DNA of 58,128 bases from Vallitalea maricola (GTDB lineage Bacteria; Bacillota; Clostridia; Lachnospirales; Vallitaleaceae): positions 1-58,128 of the forward strand of contig NZ_BTPU01000032.1 of the NCBI RefSeq assembly GCF_036985595.1. The letters run 5' to 3'. Below, in pieces: positions 43,891 to 57,000 of the stretch (position 1 is the stretch's first letter; every line of letters begins with the position of its first letter). The translations under genes were made by a program, and so were the position numbers. The notes under the pieces are model-generated. The model saw only the letters and a program-made list of their open reading frames with translations, searched no databases and was not told where the DNA came from.

Positions 43891-46800
43891 ATGTATAAGA
43901 AAACGGCTATTTATAAAGAGGATATGTTATATAATCAATTTCCTTTATCTATTGGACAGAAAAGTTTATGGCATATTAGTCAATTTCAATCAGGTAATAG
44001 TGCCTATAATTTAATTATGGGAATTAAAATAAAAGGTATACTAGACAATACTCTTGTGGAACGAAGCTTACATATATTGTTAGATAGGCATGAGATGTTA
44101 CGTGCTGTTATTAAAGAGATTAATGGAGTACCTTATCAATATATTATAGATAATCTAGAAATGGGAATTCAATATAGAGACTTAAAAAACAAAAAAACAA
44201 CAGAACAGGATAAAATTATAGATGAATATATGTATGAAGAAAGCGTATTTGTCTATGATCTAGAACAAGGACCACTATTAAGAGTTAGTTTGCTAGAGAC
44301 TCAACTAGATGAGCAGATATTTATATTTAATTTTCATCATATTATAGCGGATGGTTGGTCTATACAACTATTCATGAAAGAATTCATTGAAGTATATTAT
44401 TCTCTGGAAAAAGGAAAAGAACATACTTTACCTAAATTAGAATTCTGTTATAGAGATTATGTTAAGTGGCAATATGATTGTCTTAATAAGGGATTATATG
44501 AAAAAGATATTCAGTATTGGTCTTCAAAACTAAAAAATGTTAATACAAGGGATATATTACCATTAGACTTTCCAAAAACGTCCACAAGAAACTATAGAGG
44601 TAAGAATGTAAGTTATGAAATGGATGAAGAGACAACAAGGTGTATACAGGAATTGAGTAAGGTAGAGAAATCCACACCCTTTGCTGTTTTGTTAACGTGT
44701 TTTAAGATTCTATTGTATCGTTATTCCAATCAATCAGATATTTTAGTTGGGATACCAGTGGCTGGTAGAAATCGGTATGAAGTAGAATCTATAATTGGAT
44801 TATTTGTTAATACTCTGGTTATACGGTCAAAGGTTGATGGAAGTCTAACTTTTAGAGAATTACTAAAAAAAGTGACACTAAACACTATAGAAGCCTATGA
44901 ACACCAAGATATTCCATTTGCTCAATTAGTAGAAGAAATTAAACCAGCTACAATTGCAGAAGAAATGCCATTTTTTGAAACATTTTTTAGTTTTCAAAAT
45001 AAGAAGTTGGATATAAAGGAATTTCACGGGTTATCTTATGAGCTGATGCATATGAAAAAAGTAACAAGTAAATTTGATCTATCCTTTGAAATTGAAGCAT
45101 ATAATAACCGTTTAATAATTAATATTGAATATCGTGATGACCTCTTCAAACAAGAACGTATTCATGGTATGTTTAGGCATTATAGGAATATTATTCATCA
45201 TGTTGTAAATGCACCTAAGAGTAAAATTACAGATATAAATATGTTATCAGAAGAAGAGAAGAGTATTATTATTACTAAATGGAATAATACCAATAAGATA
45301 TATTCAGATAAAGATGTACTCCAACTTTTTGATGAACAGGTTAGGCTTTATTCAAATAAAATTGCAGTAAGGTATGGGGATGAAACAATAAGTTATAAAA
45401 AACTTAGTCAGTTATCCAATCAAGTAGCTTCTTATTTATTAGATAGTCAAGTGATAAGTGGAGATAGAATAGTTCTATGTATGGAATCTGGTATAGGGCG
45501 AATTGCTAGTATTTTAGGTATATGGAAAGTCGGAGGGTGTTATGTACCTTGTGACCCCCTGTGGCCTCCTAAGAGAATAGCAAAGATACTTGAAGATGTT
45601 AATGCCAAACTACTAATAAAAGATGAAAGTATTGCATATTGGAATAATGGAGTAACGAATACCGTTGACATTGAGGATATCAAAAAAATATCTATATGTA
45701 ATCCTATACAACGTCAATTAAATCTTGTTGATACAGCTTATATATTATTTACATCGGGTAGTACAGGAAAACCTAAGGGTGTTATGATAAGTCATCAATC
45801 ACTTATAAATTTCCTTAATTCTATGATTGAATGTCCTGGAATAGAAGTAACAGATAGATTTCTTTCAGTTACGAATTATACTTTTGATATATCAATTTTA
45901 GAGATGTTTCTGCCACTTATTGTGGGAGCTGAGGTGAATATATTATCTAGACTAGAACGCCTTGAGGGTAGCAAATTAAGAAATAGATTAGAACAATACA
46001 GACCTACAATCATGCAAGGGACACCTGCTACATGGCAAATGATAATTGATGCAGGTTGGCAAGGAGATGGTAAGCTCAAAATATTATGTGGTGGAGAAAA
46101 ACTTACTAAAAACTTAGCTAAAGATTTAGTAAGCAAAGGGCAGCTATGGAATATGTATGGGCCAACAGAAACTACCATATGGTCTCTGATTCATGAAGTA
46201 ACAGAAGAAGAGGAAATTCCTATAGGAAGGCCCATCGCTAACACTTATGTATATATTTTAGATAAGTATCTTAATCCTGTTCCCGTTGGTGTTCCAGGAG
46301 ATATATATATTGGTGGTCTAGGGCTTGCACAGGGATATTATTGTTTACCTAAGGAGAACCAAGATAAGTTTCTTCATAATCAATGGAGGACAGGTAAAAT
46401 ATATGCTACAGGAGATAGAGGAAAATATAATTGTGATGGTTATATCTATTATTTAGGTAGAGAAGATGATCAATTAAAAATCAGAGGGTATAGAATTGAA
46501 GCACAAGAAATTGAAGAGAGGATAAAGAAATGCCATGGCGTAAAAGATGCTCTTGTAACTAAATATAGAGATGACGATAAGATAGAGAAATTGATAGCCT
46601 ATGTAGTTATAAATAAATCATCAGTTTCCATATCGAGTCAGTCTATCTATACCCATTTAAGTAGTGAATTACCCTATTACATGCTGCCTACTAAAATACA
46701 ACTTATGGAAAAGTTTCCATTAACAGCACATGGTAAAGTTGATAGAAAACAATTACCAATACTTAGTACAGAACCATTAGAAGCCAATGATATAGATATT

Positions 46801-49800
46801 AAGATTAATAATCATATTGAAGAACAGATGATAAAGGTATGGCAAGAAGTACTTCACCAAGATAAAATTAATTTAACATCACATTTTTTTCTCATGGGTG
46901 GCCATTCGTTATTAGCGACCCAATTATTAAATAAGATTGAAAGTGTTTTTAAAGTATCAATGAAGTTATCGGATATTATTCATTATCCTAAGCTGGTGGA
47001 TATGTGTAAACGATTGAATACATATCTAGATGATAACAATATCCAGTATGAAAAGACAAAAAATCAGGGATTTCCATCGATTATTCCTGATAAAGTCAAT
47101 AGAGGTAGAGCTTTTCAACTTACAGAAATACAAAAAGCCTATTGGTTAGGGAGAAAAAGCAGCATAGGGCTTGGAAACATAGCAACTCATATATATTATG
47201 AAATTGAAATGTCTCAAGTAGACATTAAGAAGTTTAATCAATCAGTAAATCAATTAATTCAAAGACATGATATGTTAAGAGCTATTATACAACCTGAAGG
47301 TACTCAGAGAATATTAGATAAGGTACCAGATTATATTATAGAGGTGACAAATCTAGATGATATGTCTCTTCAAAAACAAAATCAATATCTAGATGATGTT
47401 CGTTATGAATTATCCCATAAAGTACTCCAAGAAGATAAATGGCCACTGTTTCATATTAGGGCTAGTCAATATGATGGGATAACTAGAGTACATATAGGTG
47501 TTGATTTATTAATTGCTGATGCCTGGAGTTTACAAATCTTATCTAATGAATTAATGCTTTATTATGATAATCAACAAGAAACCATATCTTCTATTGAAAT
47601 ATCCTATAGAGATTATGTTATAGCGTTATATAGATATTATGAATCAAGTATATATGCTAATCATAAAAAATATTGGATGGATAGAGTACAGCATCTTCCA
47701 AGTGGTCCTAAGCTTCCACTTTTGATAGAACCTGATACAATTAAAAAACCTACTTTTAAACGTATAGAAGGTAGAATTAAGATATCTCATTGGAGTAGGC
47801 TCAAGAAAGTGGCAAATTCTTATAATATAACACCTAATGCTCTTTTGCTAACTGCTTTTACACAAGTATTAAAAAAATGGACAAAAGAATCTAATTTTAC
47901 ATTGAATCTTACATATTTCAATAGATTACCATTACATAAAGATATATATAATGTAGTAGGAGATTTCACATCGCTTATCGTGTTGGAAATTGGAGATAAA
48001 GGTAATAGTTTACTTGAATTTGCTAGTGAATTACAGAAACAGTTATGGGAAGATATGGACCATAGCTTATTTTGTGGTACAAAAGTTATGAATGAGATGA
48101 TAAAAAAAGGTTATATTGATAATGTTTTACCTATTGTTTTTACCAGTATGTTAGGTTTTGAAAATGACCATTATAATGAGACAAAAGATCATAATTCAAG
48201 TAAACAGATTTTTGGTATATCTCAAACACCACAAATATGGTTAGATCATCAAGTGATAGAGCATGATGGGGAACTTATCTATAATTGGGATTATGTAGCA
48301 GATATATTTCCTTCAGGATTAATTGAGATGATGTTTAGCAGTTATACAATGCTTATTCAACAACTTATTAATGAAGATATATGGATAGCACAGTCTATTT
48401 CAATCGTTGAAGATAAAATGAATCAATTATTAATAGAGAATTATTCTCAAGACATCTTATCAGAAGACTTACTATATTCAGCATTTATAAGACAAGCTCA
48501 ATATAATCCTAATAGAATAGCCATTGTAGCTCATGGTAAAGAATTAACGTATGGTGAACTACACAATATGTCTAATGGTGTTGCAGCTAAATTAAGAGAG
48601 TATAACCTAGAACAAACAGTTATTGGAATATTTATGGAAAAGGGTTGGGAACAGATTGTAGCTATTATAGGTATCTTAAAAGCAGGGTATGTTTACCTTC
48701 CAATAGAGGCAAATACACCTATAGAACGAATAAGATATATGCTAGATAAGGCACATGCTAAGACAGTGATTGTACAAGAACAAACACAAGATAGATTAAC
48801 CCTGCCAGATGTTCAAAAACTAAGGATAGAAGAAAAGAATCATAATATAAAGACGTATAATGCTATAGAACAATCACCAGAAGATACAGCTTATATAATA
48901 TTCACCTCCGGTTCAACAGGCGAACCAAAAGGGGTGGTAGTAAGTCACAAAAGTGCTGTTAATACAATATATGATATAAATAAACGATTTAAAGTAACAA
49001 AAGAAGATAGAATACTTGGAGTATCTTCTTACGCATTTGATCTATCAGTATATGATATATTTGGTATTTTATCAGTAGGTGGAGTCTTAGTTATTCCTAA
49101 TGCACAACAAATATATAGTCCTGTACATTGGGCTAACTTAATAAGAGATTATGGTATAACCTTGTGGAATTCTGTACCAGCTTTGTTTAATATGCTGTTC
49201 AATACAAAGGATTTAGTAGATGAGTTAGTGACTTTAAGGCTTGTACTACTTAGTGGTGACTGGGTACCTATCTCGTTAGTTAAGCAGTCTAAAAAGATAA
49301 ATGAACAATTAAAAGTTGTTTCTTTAGGAGGTGCTACAGAAGCTTCTATATGGTCCATTTATTATGAGATTGAAGAGATTAATCCTCTATGGGGAAGTAT
49401 TCCATATGGTTGGTCACTGACTAATCAAAGGGTCTATGTACTTGATGACCAGTTGCAAATATGTCCCATATGGACAACAGGTAAGATATATATAGGTGGT
49501 GTAGGTCTTGCAAAAGGATATGTAAATGATGAAATTAGAACCAGTGAACGATTTATTATTCACCCTCATACCCATGAGAGAATATATGATACAGGTGATC
49601 TAGGTAGATATATATCAGATGGTAGTATTGAATTTCAGGGAAGAGAGGATAATCAAGTGAAGGTTCAGGGATTTCGTATAGAATTAGAAGAAATAGAAAA
49701 CACCATAAAAAAACATCCTATGGTTAAGAATATAGTGGTTAAGGCAGAAGGTGAGGTTTTTGAAGATAAGAAATTAGTTGCATATGTAGTGCCAGAATAT

Positions 49801-51045
49801 GAAAATGAAAAAAGTAATGAAGTAATGATTACAGATAAAGGAGAAAGATTAGATTTTAAGTTACAAGAGAAAGCAATACGTAAGGACTTGGATGGTACAC
49901 GTATTGATATTGCTGATTTGGCATATCAACCAGAACAAAATATTTATATGAGAAGACGAAGCTACAGAAAATTTGAGTCGGACACTATTACCTATAAAGA
50001 TTTTTGCCATTTTTTGAATCATCTATCTCAGATAACTTTGGAAAATCTTACATTTCCAAAATATTTATATGGATCAAGTGGCGGTTTATATCCAGTACAA
50101 GTTTATCTTTATATTAAGGATAAAACTATTGAGAATATACCTATGGGTTATTATTATTATAATCCACAGAGAAAATCTCTTGTACTTCTTTCTAGGGAAA
50201 GAATGGATAGTAGTATTTATGTAACGAAAAATCAATCAATATATGATAATTCAGCATTCTCTATTTTTCTAGCTGCACAGATGGAAGCAATTGAACCTAT
50301 GTATGGTAGAGAACATGGGGAAAAATTCTGCTTAATGGAAGCAGGAGCGATTAGTCAATTATTAGAGATGATAGGACCAGATTATAATATAGGGTTATGT
50401 CAAATAGGAGCTTTTAATTTTGAAGCAATTTCTCATAACTTTCAATTAAATGAGAATACCCAGTACCTTCATCATTTATTGGGAGGGAAAATTAGTAATC
50501 AATTGGCTACAAAAGAAGGTTTATTAAATGAATTTCGACAATATACCCCTTATAATAGTAGAAATAAAATCAATGACTATATTAATGAAATAAGGGAAAT
50601 GTTGATCAAAAAGCTTCCATTTTATATGATACCAACATCTTTTATCATAATGGATGAATTACCATTGACACCTAACGGAAAGATAGATCGGGTAGCATTA
50701 GGTAAAACATATGAAAAAAACAAAACTAGACCAAAAGAACCTTTAAATAATGAGTTAACCCCAGTAGGTAATACTATTATAAATATATGGAAGGAGATTT
50801 TTCATTTAGAAGATATCCATCCTTACGATAATTTTTTTGATTTAGGAGGTGACTCACTGTTAATAGTACAGGTTCATAGTCAATTAGAGGAAAGACTTGG
50901 TATGAACATCAAAGTGGTGGATTTATTCAGATATCCTACAGTAGATAGTCTAGCTGGATATCTTGAGGGAAATAAAACGAATAATCATAAGGTAAGCATG
51001 AATCGTGCTCAATTACGCTTATCCAAAAGAAGAACACGACGATAA
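43891..51045 (+). CDS. NRPS C-A(Gly)-T-Cy-A(Cys)-Ox-T, thiazole-forming (ClbJ-like, 2384 aa)
   Basis: Module 1: C (HHIIADG at 149-155), A (FTSGSTGKPKG from 620, pocket D-I-L-Q-L-G-M-I-W, a glycine code) and T (Ser1006). Module 2: heterocyclisation domain (DxxxxD motif DLLIAD at 1205-1210), A (FTSGSTGEPKG from 1671, pocket D-L-Y-N-L-S-L-I-W, cysteine), an FMN oxidase domain of the McbC/EpoB type inserted in the A-domain tail (about 1990-2220, RRRSYRKF at 2021, YGSSGGLYPVQ) and T (Ser2322). Cy, Cys and Ox together mean thiazole. ClbJ activates Gly and Cys in the same way. The tail MNRAQLRLSKRRTRR is a basic docking segment to the following KS. Confidence 0.92.
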   Translation: MYKKTAIYKEDMLYNQFPLSIGQKSLWHISQFQSGNSAYNLIMGIKIKGILDNTLVERSLHILLDRHEMLRAVIKEINGVPYQYIIDNLEMGIQYRDLKNKKTTEQDKIIDEYMYEESVFVYDLEQGPLLRVSLLETQLDEQIFIFNFHHIIADGWSIQLFMKEFIEVYYSLEKGKEHTLPKLEFCYRDYVKWQYDCLNKGLYEKDIQYWSSKLKNVNTRDILPLDFPKTSTRNYRGKNVSYEMDEETTRCIQELSKVEKSTPFAVLLTCFKILLYRYSNQSDILVGIPVAGRNRYEVESIIGLFVNTLVIRSKVDGSLTFRELLKKVTLNTIEAYEHQDIPFAQLVEEIKPATIAEEMPFFETFFSFQNKKLDIKEFHGLSYELMHMKKVTSKFDLSFEIEAYNNRLIINIEYRDDLFKQERIHGMFRHYRNIIHHVVNAPKSKITDINMLSEEEKSIIITKWNNTNKIYSDKDVLQLFDEQVRLYSNKIAVRYGDETISYKKLSQLSNQVASYLLDSQVISGDRIVLCMESGIGRIASILGIWKVGGCYVPCDPLWPPKRIAKILEDVNAKLLIKDESIAYWNNGVTNTVDIEDIKKISICNPIQRQLNLVDTAYILFTSGSTGKPKGVMISHQSLINFLNSMIECPGIEVTDRFLSVTNYTFDISILEMFLPLIVGAEVNILSRLERLEGSKLRNRLEQYRPTIMQGTPATWQMIIDAGWQGDGKLKILCGGEKLTKNLAKDLVSKGQLWNMYGPTETTIWSLIHEVTEEEEIPIGRPIANTYVYILDKYLNPVPVGVPGDIYIGGLGLAQGYYCLPKENQDKFLHNQWRTGKIYATGDRGKYNCDGYIYYLGREDDQLKIRGYRIEAQEIEERIKKCHGVKDALVTKYRDDDKIEKLIAYVVINKSSVSISSQSIYTHLSSELPYYMLPTKIQLMEKFPLTAHGKVDRKQLPILSTEPLEANDIDIKINNHIEEQMIKVWQEVLHQDKINLTSHFFLMGGHSLLATQLLNKIESVFKVSMKLSDIIHYPKLVDMCKRLNTYLDDNNIQYEKTKNQGFPSIIPDKVNRGRAFQLTEIQKAYWLGRKSSIGLGNIATHIYYEIEMSQVDIKKFNQSVNQLIQRHDMLRAIIQPEGTQRILDKVPDYIIEVTNLDDMSLQKQNQYLDDVRYELSHKVLQEDKWPLFHIRASQYDGITRVHIGVDLLIADAWSLQILSNELMLYYDNQQETISSIEISYRDYVIALYRYYESSIYANHKKYWMDRVQHLPSGPKLPLLIEPDTIKKPTFKRIEGRIKISHWSRLKKVANSYNITPNALLLTAFTQVLKKWTKESNFTLNLTYFNRLPLHKDIYNVVGDFTSLIVLEIGDKGNSLLEFASELQKQLWEDMDHSLFCGTKVMNEMIKKGYIDNVLPIVFTSMLGFENDHYNETKDHNSSKQIFGISQTPQIWLDHQVIEHDGELIYNWDYVADIFPSGLIEMMFSSYTMLIQQLINEDIWIAQSISIVEDKMNQLLIENYSQDILSEDLLYSAFIRQAQYNPNRIAIVAHGKELTYGELHNMSNGVAAKLREYNLEQTVIGIFMEKGWEQIVAIIGILKAGYVYLPIEANTPIERIRYMLDKAHAKTVIVQEQTQDRLTLPDVQKLRIEEKNHNIKTYNAIEQSPEDTAYIIFTSGSTGEPKGVVVSHKSAVNTIYDINKRFKVTKEDRILGVSSYAFDLSVYDIFGILSVGGVLVIPNAQQIYSPVHWANLIRDYGITLWNSVPALFNMLFNTKDLVDELVTLRLVLLSGDWVPISLVKQSKKINEQLKVVSLGGATEASIWSIYYEIEEINPLWGSIPYGWSLTNQRVYVLDDQLQICPIWTTGKIYIGGVGLAKGYVNDEIRTSERFIIHPHTHERIYDTGDLGRYISDGSIEFQGREDNQVKVQGFRIELEEIENTIKKHPMVKNIVVKAEGEVFEDKKLVAYVVPEYENEKSNEVMITDKGERLDFKLQEKAIRKDLDGTRIDIADLAYQPEQNIYMRRRSYRKFESDTITYKDFCHFLNHLSQITLENLTFPKYLYGSSGGLYPVQVYLYIKDKTIENIPMGYYYYNPQRKSLVLLSRERMDSSIYVTKNQSIYDNSAFSIFLAAQMEAIEPMYGREHGEKFCLMEAGAISQLLEMIGPDYNIGLCQIGAFNFEAISHNFQLNENTQYLHHLLGGKISNQLATKEGLLNEFRQYTPYNSRNKINDYINEIREMLIKKLPFYMIPTSFIIMDELPLTPNGKIDRVALGKTYEKNKTRPKEPLNNELTPVGNTIINIWKEIFHLEDIHPYDNFFDLGGDSLLIVQVHSQLEERLGMNIKVVDLFRYPTVDSLAGYLEGNKTNNHKVSMNRAQLRLSKRRTRR

Positions 51046-51072
51046 ATAATATTTTTGAAATGAGGTGATAAG

Positions 51073-54000
51073 ATGGAGAGGAATAATTGGGTAAAAGAAG
51101 AACACGAAAATGATATTGCAATTATTAGCATGAATGGAAGGTATGCAGGTGCTGATACAGTAGAGATATTCTGGGATAAGGTTAAGCATGGTGTTGACTT
51201 TACTAAAGGGGAGGATATATCAAGAAATACCAATGAAGATGGATTAATTAAGGTAAAGACCCAATTAGAAAACATTGATTTATTTGATGCAGATTTTTTT
51301 GATTATTCAAAACGTGAAGCAGAGATTATGGATCCACAACATAGACTTTTTATGGAATGTGTTTGGGAAAGCTTAGAGAAAGCTGGATATGACCCAGAAA
51401 ACTATAGTGGAACGATTGGTTTGTATGGTGGATGTAATGCAAGCTCATATCTTATTAATAATTTATTGCCAAATAAGGAACTGATACAATCCTTGGGAGA
51501 TATTCAAGTCATGATTAGTAATGATAAGGATCATCTTACTTCTCAAACAGCATATAAACTTAATTTGAAGGGACCTTGTATGACGGTTCAGACGTCATGT
51601 TCAACTTCCTTAGTAGCTGTACACTTAGGATGCGAAAGTTTACTTAATGGTCAGTGTGATATAGCTATTGCTGGAGGTGTCACTCTAAAGATTCCACAAC
51701 AAGAGGGTTATCAATATAAGTCAGGAGGATTGGTTTCAGAAGATGGGTATTGTCGTCCTTTTGATACTCATGCAACTGGAACAGTATATAGTAATGGCAT
51801 AGGTGTTGTCGTTCTAAAACGTCTTAATGATGCAATTGAAGATGGGGATACTGTACATGCTGTTATTAAAAGTTCGGCTATAAACAATGATGGTGCAGAT
51901 AGAGTTGGCTATACAGCGCCAGGTGTTAATGGTCAATGTTCGGTAATATCAGAAGCTCTTGAAGTAGCTCAGATACATCCTGACTCAATAGGTTATGTTG
52001 AAGCTCATGGTTCAGGTACACCAATGGGAGATGCTATTGAAATTGAGGCCATAACACAAGCATATAGTTACTATACAGATAGAAAAGGTTACTGTGCGTT
52101 AGGTTCTGTTAAGTCCAATATTGGTCATTTAGAAATGGCATCTGGTGTTACAGGACTTATAAAAGCAGCTTTATGTGTTAGAGATGGTGTAATCCCTCCA
52201 AGTCTTCATTTTCAAGAACCTAATCCTGATACTGATTGGCAAAATAGTCCATTTTATGTCAATGGATTCTTACAACCATGGCATACAGATGAGGGTCCTA
52301 GAAGGGCTGGAGTAAGCTCTTTTGGACTTGGCGGAAATAATGCACATATCATTATTGAACAGCCACCCTCTATCTTCATAAAAGAAGAGGGAATAAAAAA
52401 AGAGAACAAAGATATGATAACAATATCCGCTAGAACAGAAACTTCGTTATACAAATATTGTGAGAAATTAGGCAAACATTTAGAAGAACACGAAGAACAT
52501 CATCTAAATGATGTAGCCTATACTTTTAATAGGGGGAGAAAGAGATTTAGTTATAAGTGTGCTATTCCTATTAAAACGCGTAAATCAATTATACATATAT
52601 TGGAAAATATTCAGGATTATCCTCAGTATATGTGTAAATCAGATTCACGAAATACAAAGGTGAATTTTGTATTTGGACCCACACTTTCATTAAGTCATGA
52701 TCAAATTAGAGAATTATGTAACAATAATTTGGAGATTTCTAAGCATATAGATAATTGTCATAGATTGATGATGGATAATTATGGTGTGAATCTCAAGGAT
52801 ATATTATTGAATGAAGTGAGTAGGGAATATCTACATCTCAAATCATTCATAATACAATATGCTATAGCAAAAGGATTAATGGATAAGGGCTTATGTCCAT
52901 CAACATTAGTTGGAGATGGTATAGGTCTATTTGTTGCGGCTGCAATTGCTTCTGTTTTATCTTTGAGAGAATGTATAGAAAGGTTATATTTACCTCATAA
53001 GGTTGAAAATATAGAAGCGGGTAATGGAAAAATACCTGTTATATCATGGTGTACACATGAAAAAATATCTATTGATTCTATAGGAAATTTTAATTATTGG
53101 GAAGAGACAATAAAGAATTGTAATTGTAATATTATGAGCTGCAATAAGGATTGGCTTCTAAATTCACAATCTTTAGCTATAGATATAGGGGCTCTTAGAA
53201 TATATAGTACAGGAAGTTCTAGTGATGAAGAAAGTAATAGCAATGCAAGCCAAGAAATAATTGATGTATTTTGTAAAACATGGCTTAAGGGATGTATTAT
53301 AGATTGGGATAAGTACTATGCTAATAGTCATAGGAAACGTATAGTTTTACCAACATATCCTTTTGAAAGAAAAAGACATTGGGTCAATCCACCTGTAACA
53401 GGAAGTGATGACCAATCTAATAAGGAGAAAGATATTGATCTAATATCTCCTGAAAAATATAGTATCTTTTCAATACATCAAAGGGTTAAATCTGTATGGG
53501 AAAAAGCATTGGGTGTTAAAATTGAACATGATACGGATAGTTTTTTTAACCTAGGAGGACATTCCTTATTAGCTACACAGATACTTTTTACTCTAAAAGA
53601 AATATTTAAAGTAGATATATCTCTTATGAGCTTTTTAGAGCAACCATCTATTGAAGGACTTTCTAATAGCATATGGTCAAAATTAGAACATCAAGATAAG
53701 GAAGAAGTCCAAAATAGTTACATACCTAGTTTGGTCATTGACGAGGAAAATAGATACCAGCCCTTTAATTTAACTGATGTACAAAAGGCTTATTGGATAG
53801 GTAGAAGTGAGGGGATGAAGCTAGGGAATGTATCCACACACATATATTTTGAAAAAGATATTTCCCAGTTGGATCATCATACATTTAGTCACATTCTTAA
53901 CCAATTGATTCAAAGGCATGATATGCTAAGAGCCATTATTCTACCAGAGGGTAAGCAGGTTGTATTAAAGGAAGTACCTAAGTATGATATGAGAATCCAT

Positions 54001-57000
54001 AATCTAAAGTTCGCTCAAGAAGAAGTAAGGGATGCTAAACTACAAGAAATAAGAGATACCATGTCTCACCAAATGATATCAACTGACAAGTGGCCTTTAT
54101 TTGATATTTGTCTTAGTCAAATAAGTTCTGACAAAACAAGAATACATATAAGTTTTGATTTGCTCATTACAGATGCTTGGAGTCTAGAATTATTATTGAA
54201 AGAGTTTATGACATTATATAATTATCCTAAGCATCAATTACCGCCATTAGAGTTATCTTATAGAGATTATATTCAAGCTCTTGAGGCTATAAAAGAAACT
54301 GATTTATATAAAAGGTCTAGGGATTATTGGTTAAATAGAATAGATATATTGCCACCTGCACCTCAACTACCTATTGATACAAAACCTAGTGAAATTAAAA
54401 CGCCTCGTTTTAAAAGATATGAGAAACTATTAGACAAAAGCAAGTGGACACAATTAAAAGCAGAAGGGAAAAAATTAAATATTACTCCAACATGTATTCT
54501 TATTACAGCATTTTCTGAAATTCTTGGGAGATGGGTTAGTGATCCACATTTTTTGATTAATTTGACCGTGTTTAACCGTTTACCAATTCATCCACATATT
54601 AATAATATCGTTGGAGATTTTACATCCTTAACGTTATTAGAAATTAATAACAGATTAGATGATACTTTTAATGAAAGAGCTGCAAGGATTCAAAATCAGC
54701 TGTGGCAAGATATGGATAATCGTTATTTTAATGGCGTAGAAGTAACACGTGAACTTATTAAGAAGACAAATGATCCCTCAAATGCTATTATACCCATTGT
54801 TTTTACAAGTCTGTTAAATGTAGATAATCAAGAAAAGGATGGGATTGATCTAGGAAACAGTAATAATGAAGAGGATGTTTTTGTTATATCACAAACACCT
54901 CAAGTATGGTTAGATCATCAAGTGATTGAAAGAGAGGATTCACTTTATCTGAATTGGGATGTTCTAGAAAATATATTCCCTGATAAGTTAATAGATAATA
55001 TGTTTGCTGCTTATAGTCAATTACTAGAAAAACTTGTTTTAGATAGTACCCAATGGAATAGTAATAGACTTCTGCAATGTATTGACGTAAGTATGGTTGA
55101 AACATTAAATAAGCATAAGGATGTTCAATTGTTAGAATCAAATACATTACATGGTTTGGTAAATAAACAAGTAGTACGACAACCAAATAGAACGGCTATT
55201 ATTTATCAGGATCTCCATATTACCTATAAACAATTAGATGAGGCATCAAACAGAGTAGCTATAGAACTTATGGATAAAGGTGTTAGAGAAGGCGATATTG
55301 TAGGTATATTCATGGATAAGGGTTGGGAACAGATTGTTGCCGCTTGTGGAATATTAAAGATAGGTGCTGCTTATCTTCCAATAGACAAGTCATTACCCCA
55401 AAATAGGATAGAGTATATATTGAAATTAAGTGAAGTACAATGTGTTATTATACAAGATACTTCAAATAAAGATACCATATTGCCTATACCATTACCAATT
55501 GTAACAATTAATAAATCATTTTTAGATAATAACTATAATAAGACAGTAGTACAAACATCAAATACTGATAGTTTGGCGTATATTATCTTTACATCCGGTT
55601 CAACAGGAGAACCAAAAGGAGTTGAGATGAGCCATATAGCAGTAATCAATACACTGTTAGACATTAATAAACGTTTTTCTGTTAATTGTGAAGATAGAAT
55701 ATTGGGATTATCTTCTTTGAGCTTTGATTTATCGGTGTATGATATCTTTGGTATTTTGATAGCTGGTGGTACACTCATTATACCAGACTTAGAGCAGAAA
55801 AAGGATCCTTGGGAATGGTATCAGCTTATACAACAGCACCACATAACAGTATGGAATTCTGTACCTGCATTTATGAAATTATTTATTGAAGGTATGAAAG
55901 TGAAAAAGATGGAATGTCCTACATTACGGTTAGTTATGCTTAGTGGTGATTGGATTCCTATATCATTACCTCATAAGATTCATAGATTAAATAATGATAT
56001 AGAAGTTGTCAGTTTAGGAGGAGCTACGGAAGCAGCTATCTGGTCTATTATATATCCTATTAAGGAGATGAATCCACAGTGGAAGCGTATACCTTATGGT
56101 TATTCTATGGTTAACCAATGTGTTTATGTTCTTAATAATAAGTTAGAAATATGTCCAACATGGGTATATGGCAATTTATATATAGGAGGAAAAGGTCTTG
56201 CAATAGGTTACTTTAAGGATAATGAGAAAACAGAAGAGAAATTTATAATACATCCTGTTACAGGAGAGAGATTATATCATACAGGAGATCTAGGTAGATA
56301 TCTACCAGACGGTACAATTGAATTATTAGGCAGAGAAGATAATCAAGTGAAAATTAATGGGTATCGAATTGAATTAGGAGAAGTAGAGTCAATTCTGAAA
56401 AAACATGAATCTGTAGAAGACGTGATTGCACTTGCTGTAGAGGATGCAGGTAAGAAGAAGATCGTAAGTTATGTCAAAACAAACGATGACAAGGTACAGT
56501 TACCTGATGATATTATTGTAGATCCTGTTAAACGCTTTGAGTTTAAATTATGTGAACATCAAATTAGACAAGCTAAAGATAAATCAAGTATACCATTGAA
56601 ACGGTTTTATAATAATGAACGTTTTTTCAAGAGAAGAAGCTATCGTACATTTAGTGAAAACATTATATCATTTGATACATTTAGTCACTTCATGGAAAGT
56701 ATGTCATTAATAACAGATGGGGATAAACATAGCAATAAATATATGTACGGTTCAAGTGGAGGGTTATATCCAGTTCAATTATATCTTTATGTAAAAAATA
56801 ATCGTATTGAAAACTTAGCAGGAGGTATTTATTATTATAATCCAAAAGATCATATGCTTGTATCTCTTGCAGATACAATAATAGAGCCAGAGGTTCATGT
56901 AGAACGAAATCAAGCTATATTCGAACAATCAGCTTTTTCACTATTTTTAATTGGTGAAGAAAAAGCCATTGTTCCTATGTATGGAAAAAAAGAGAGTTTT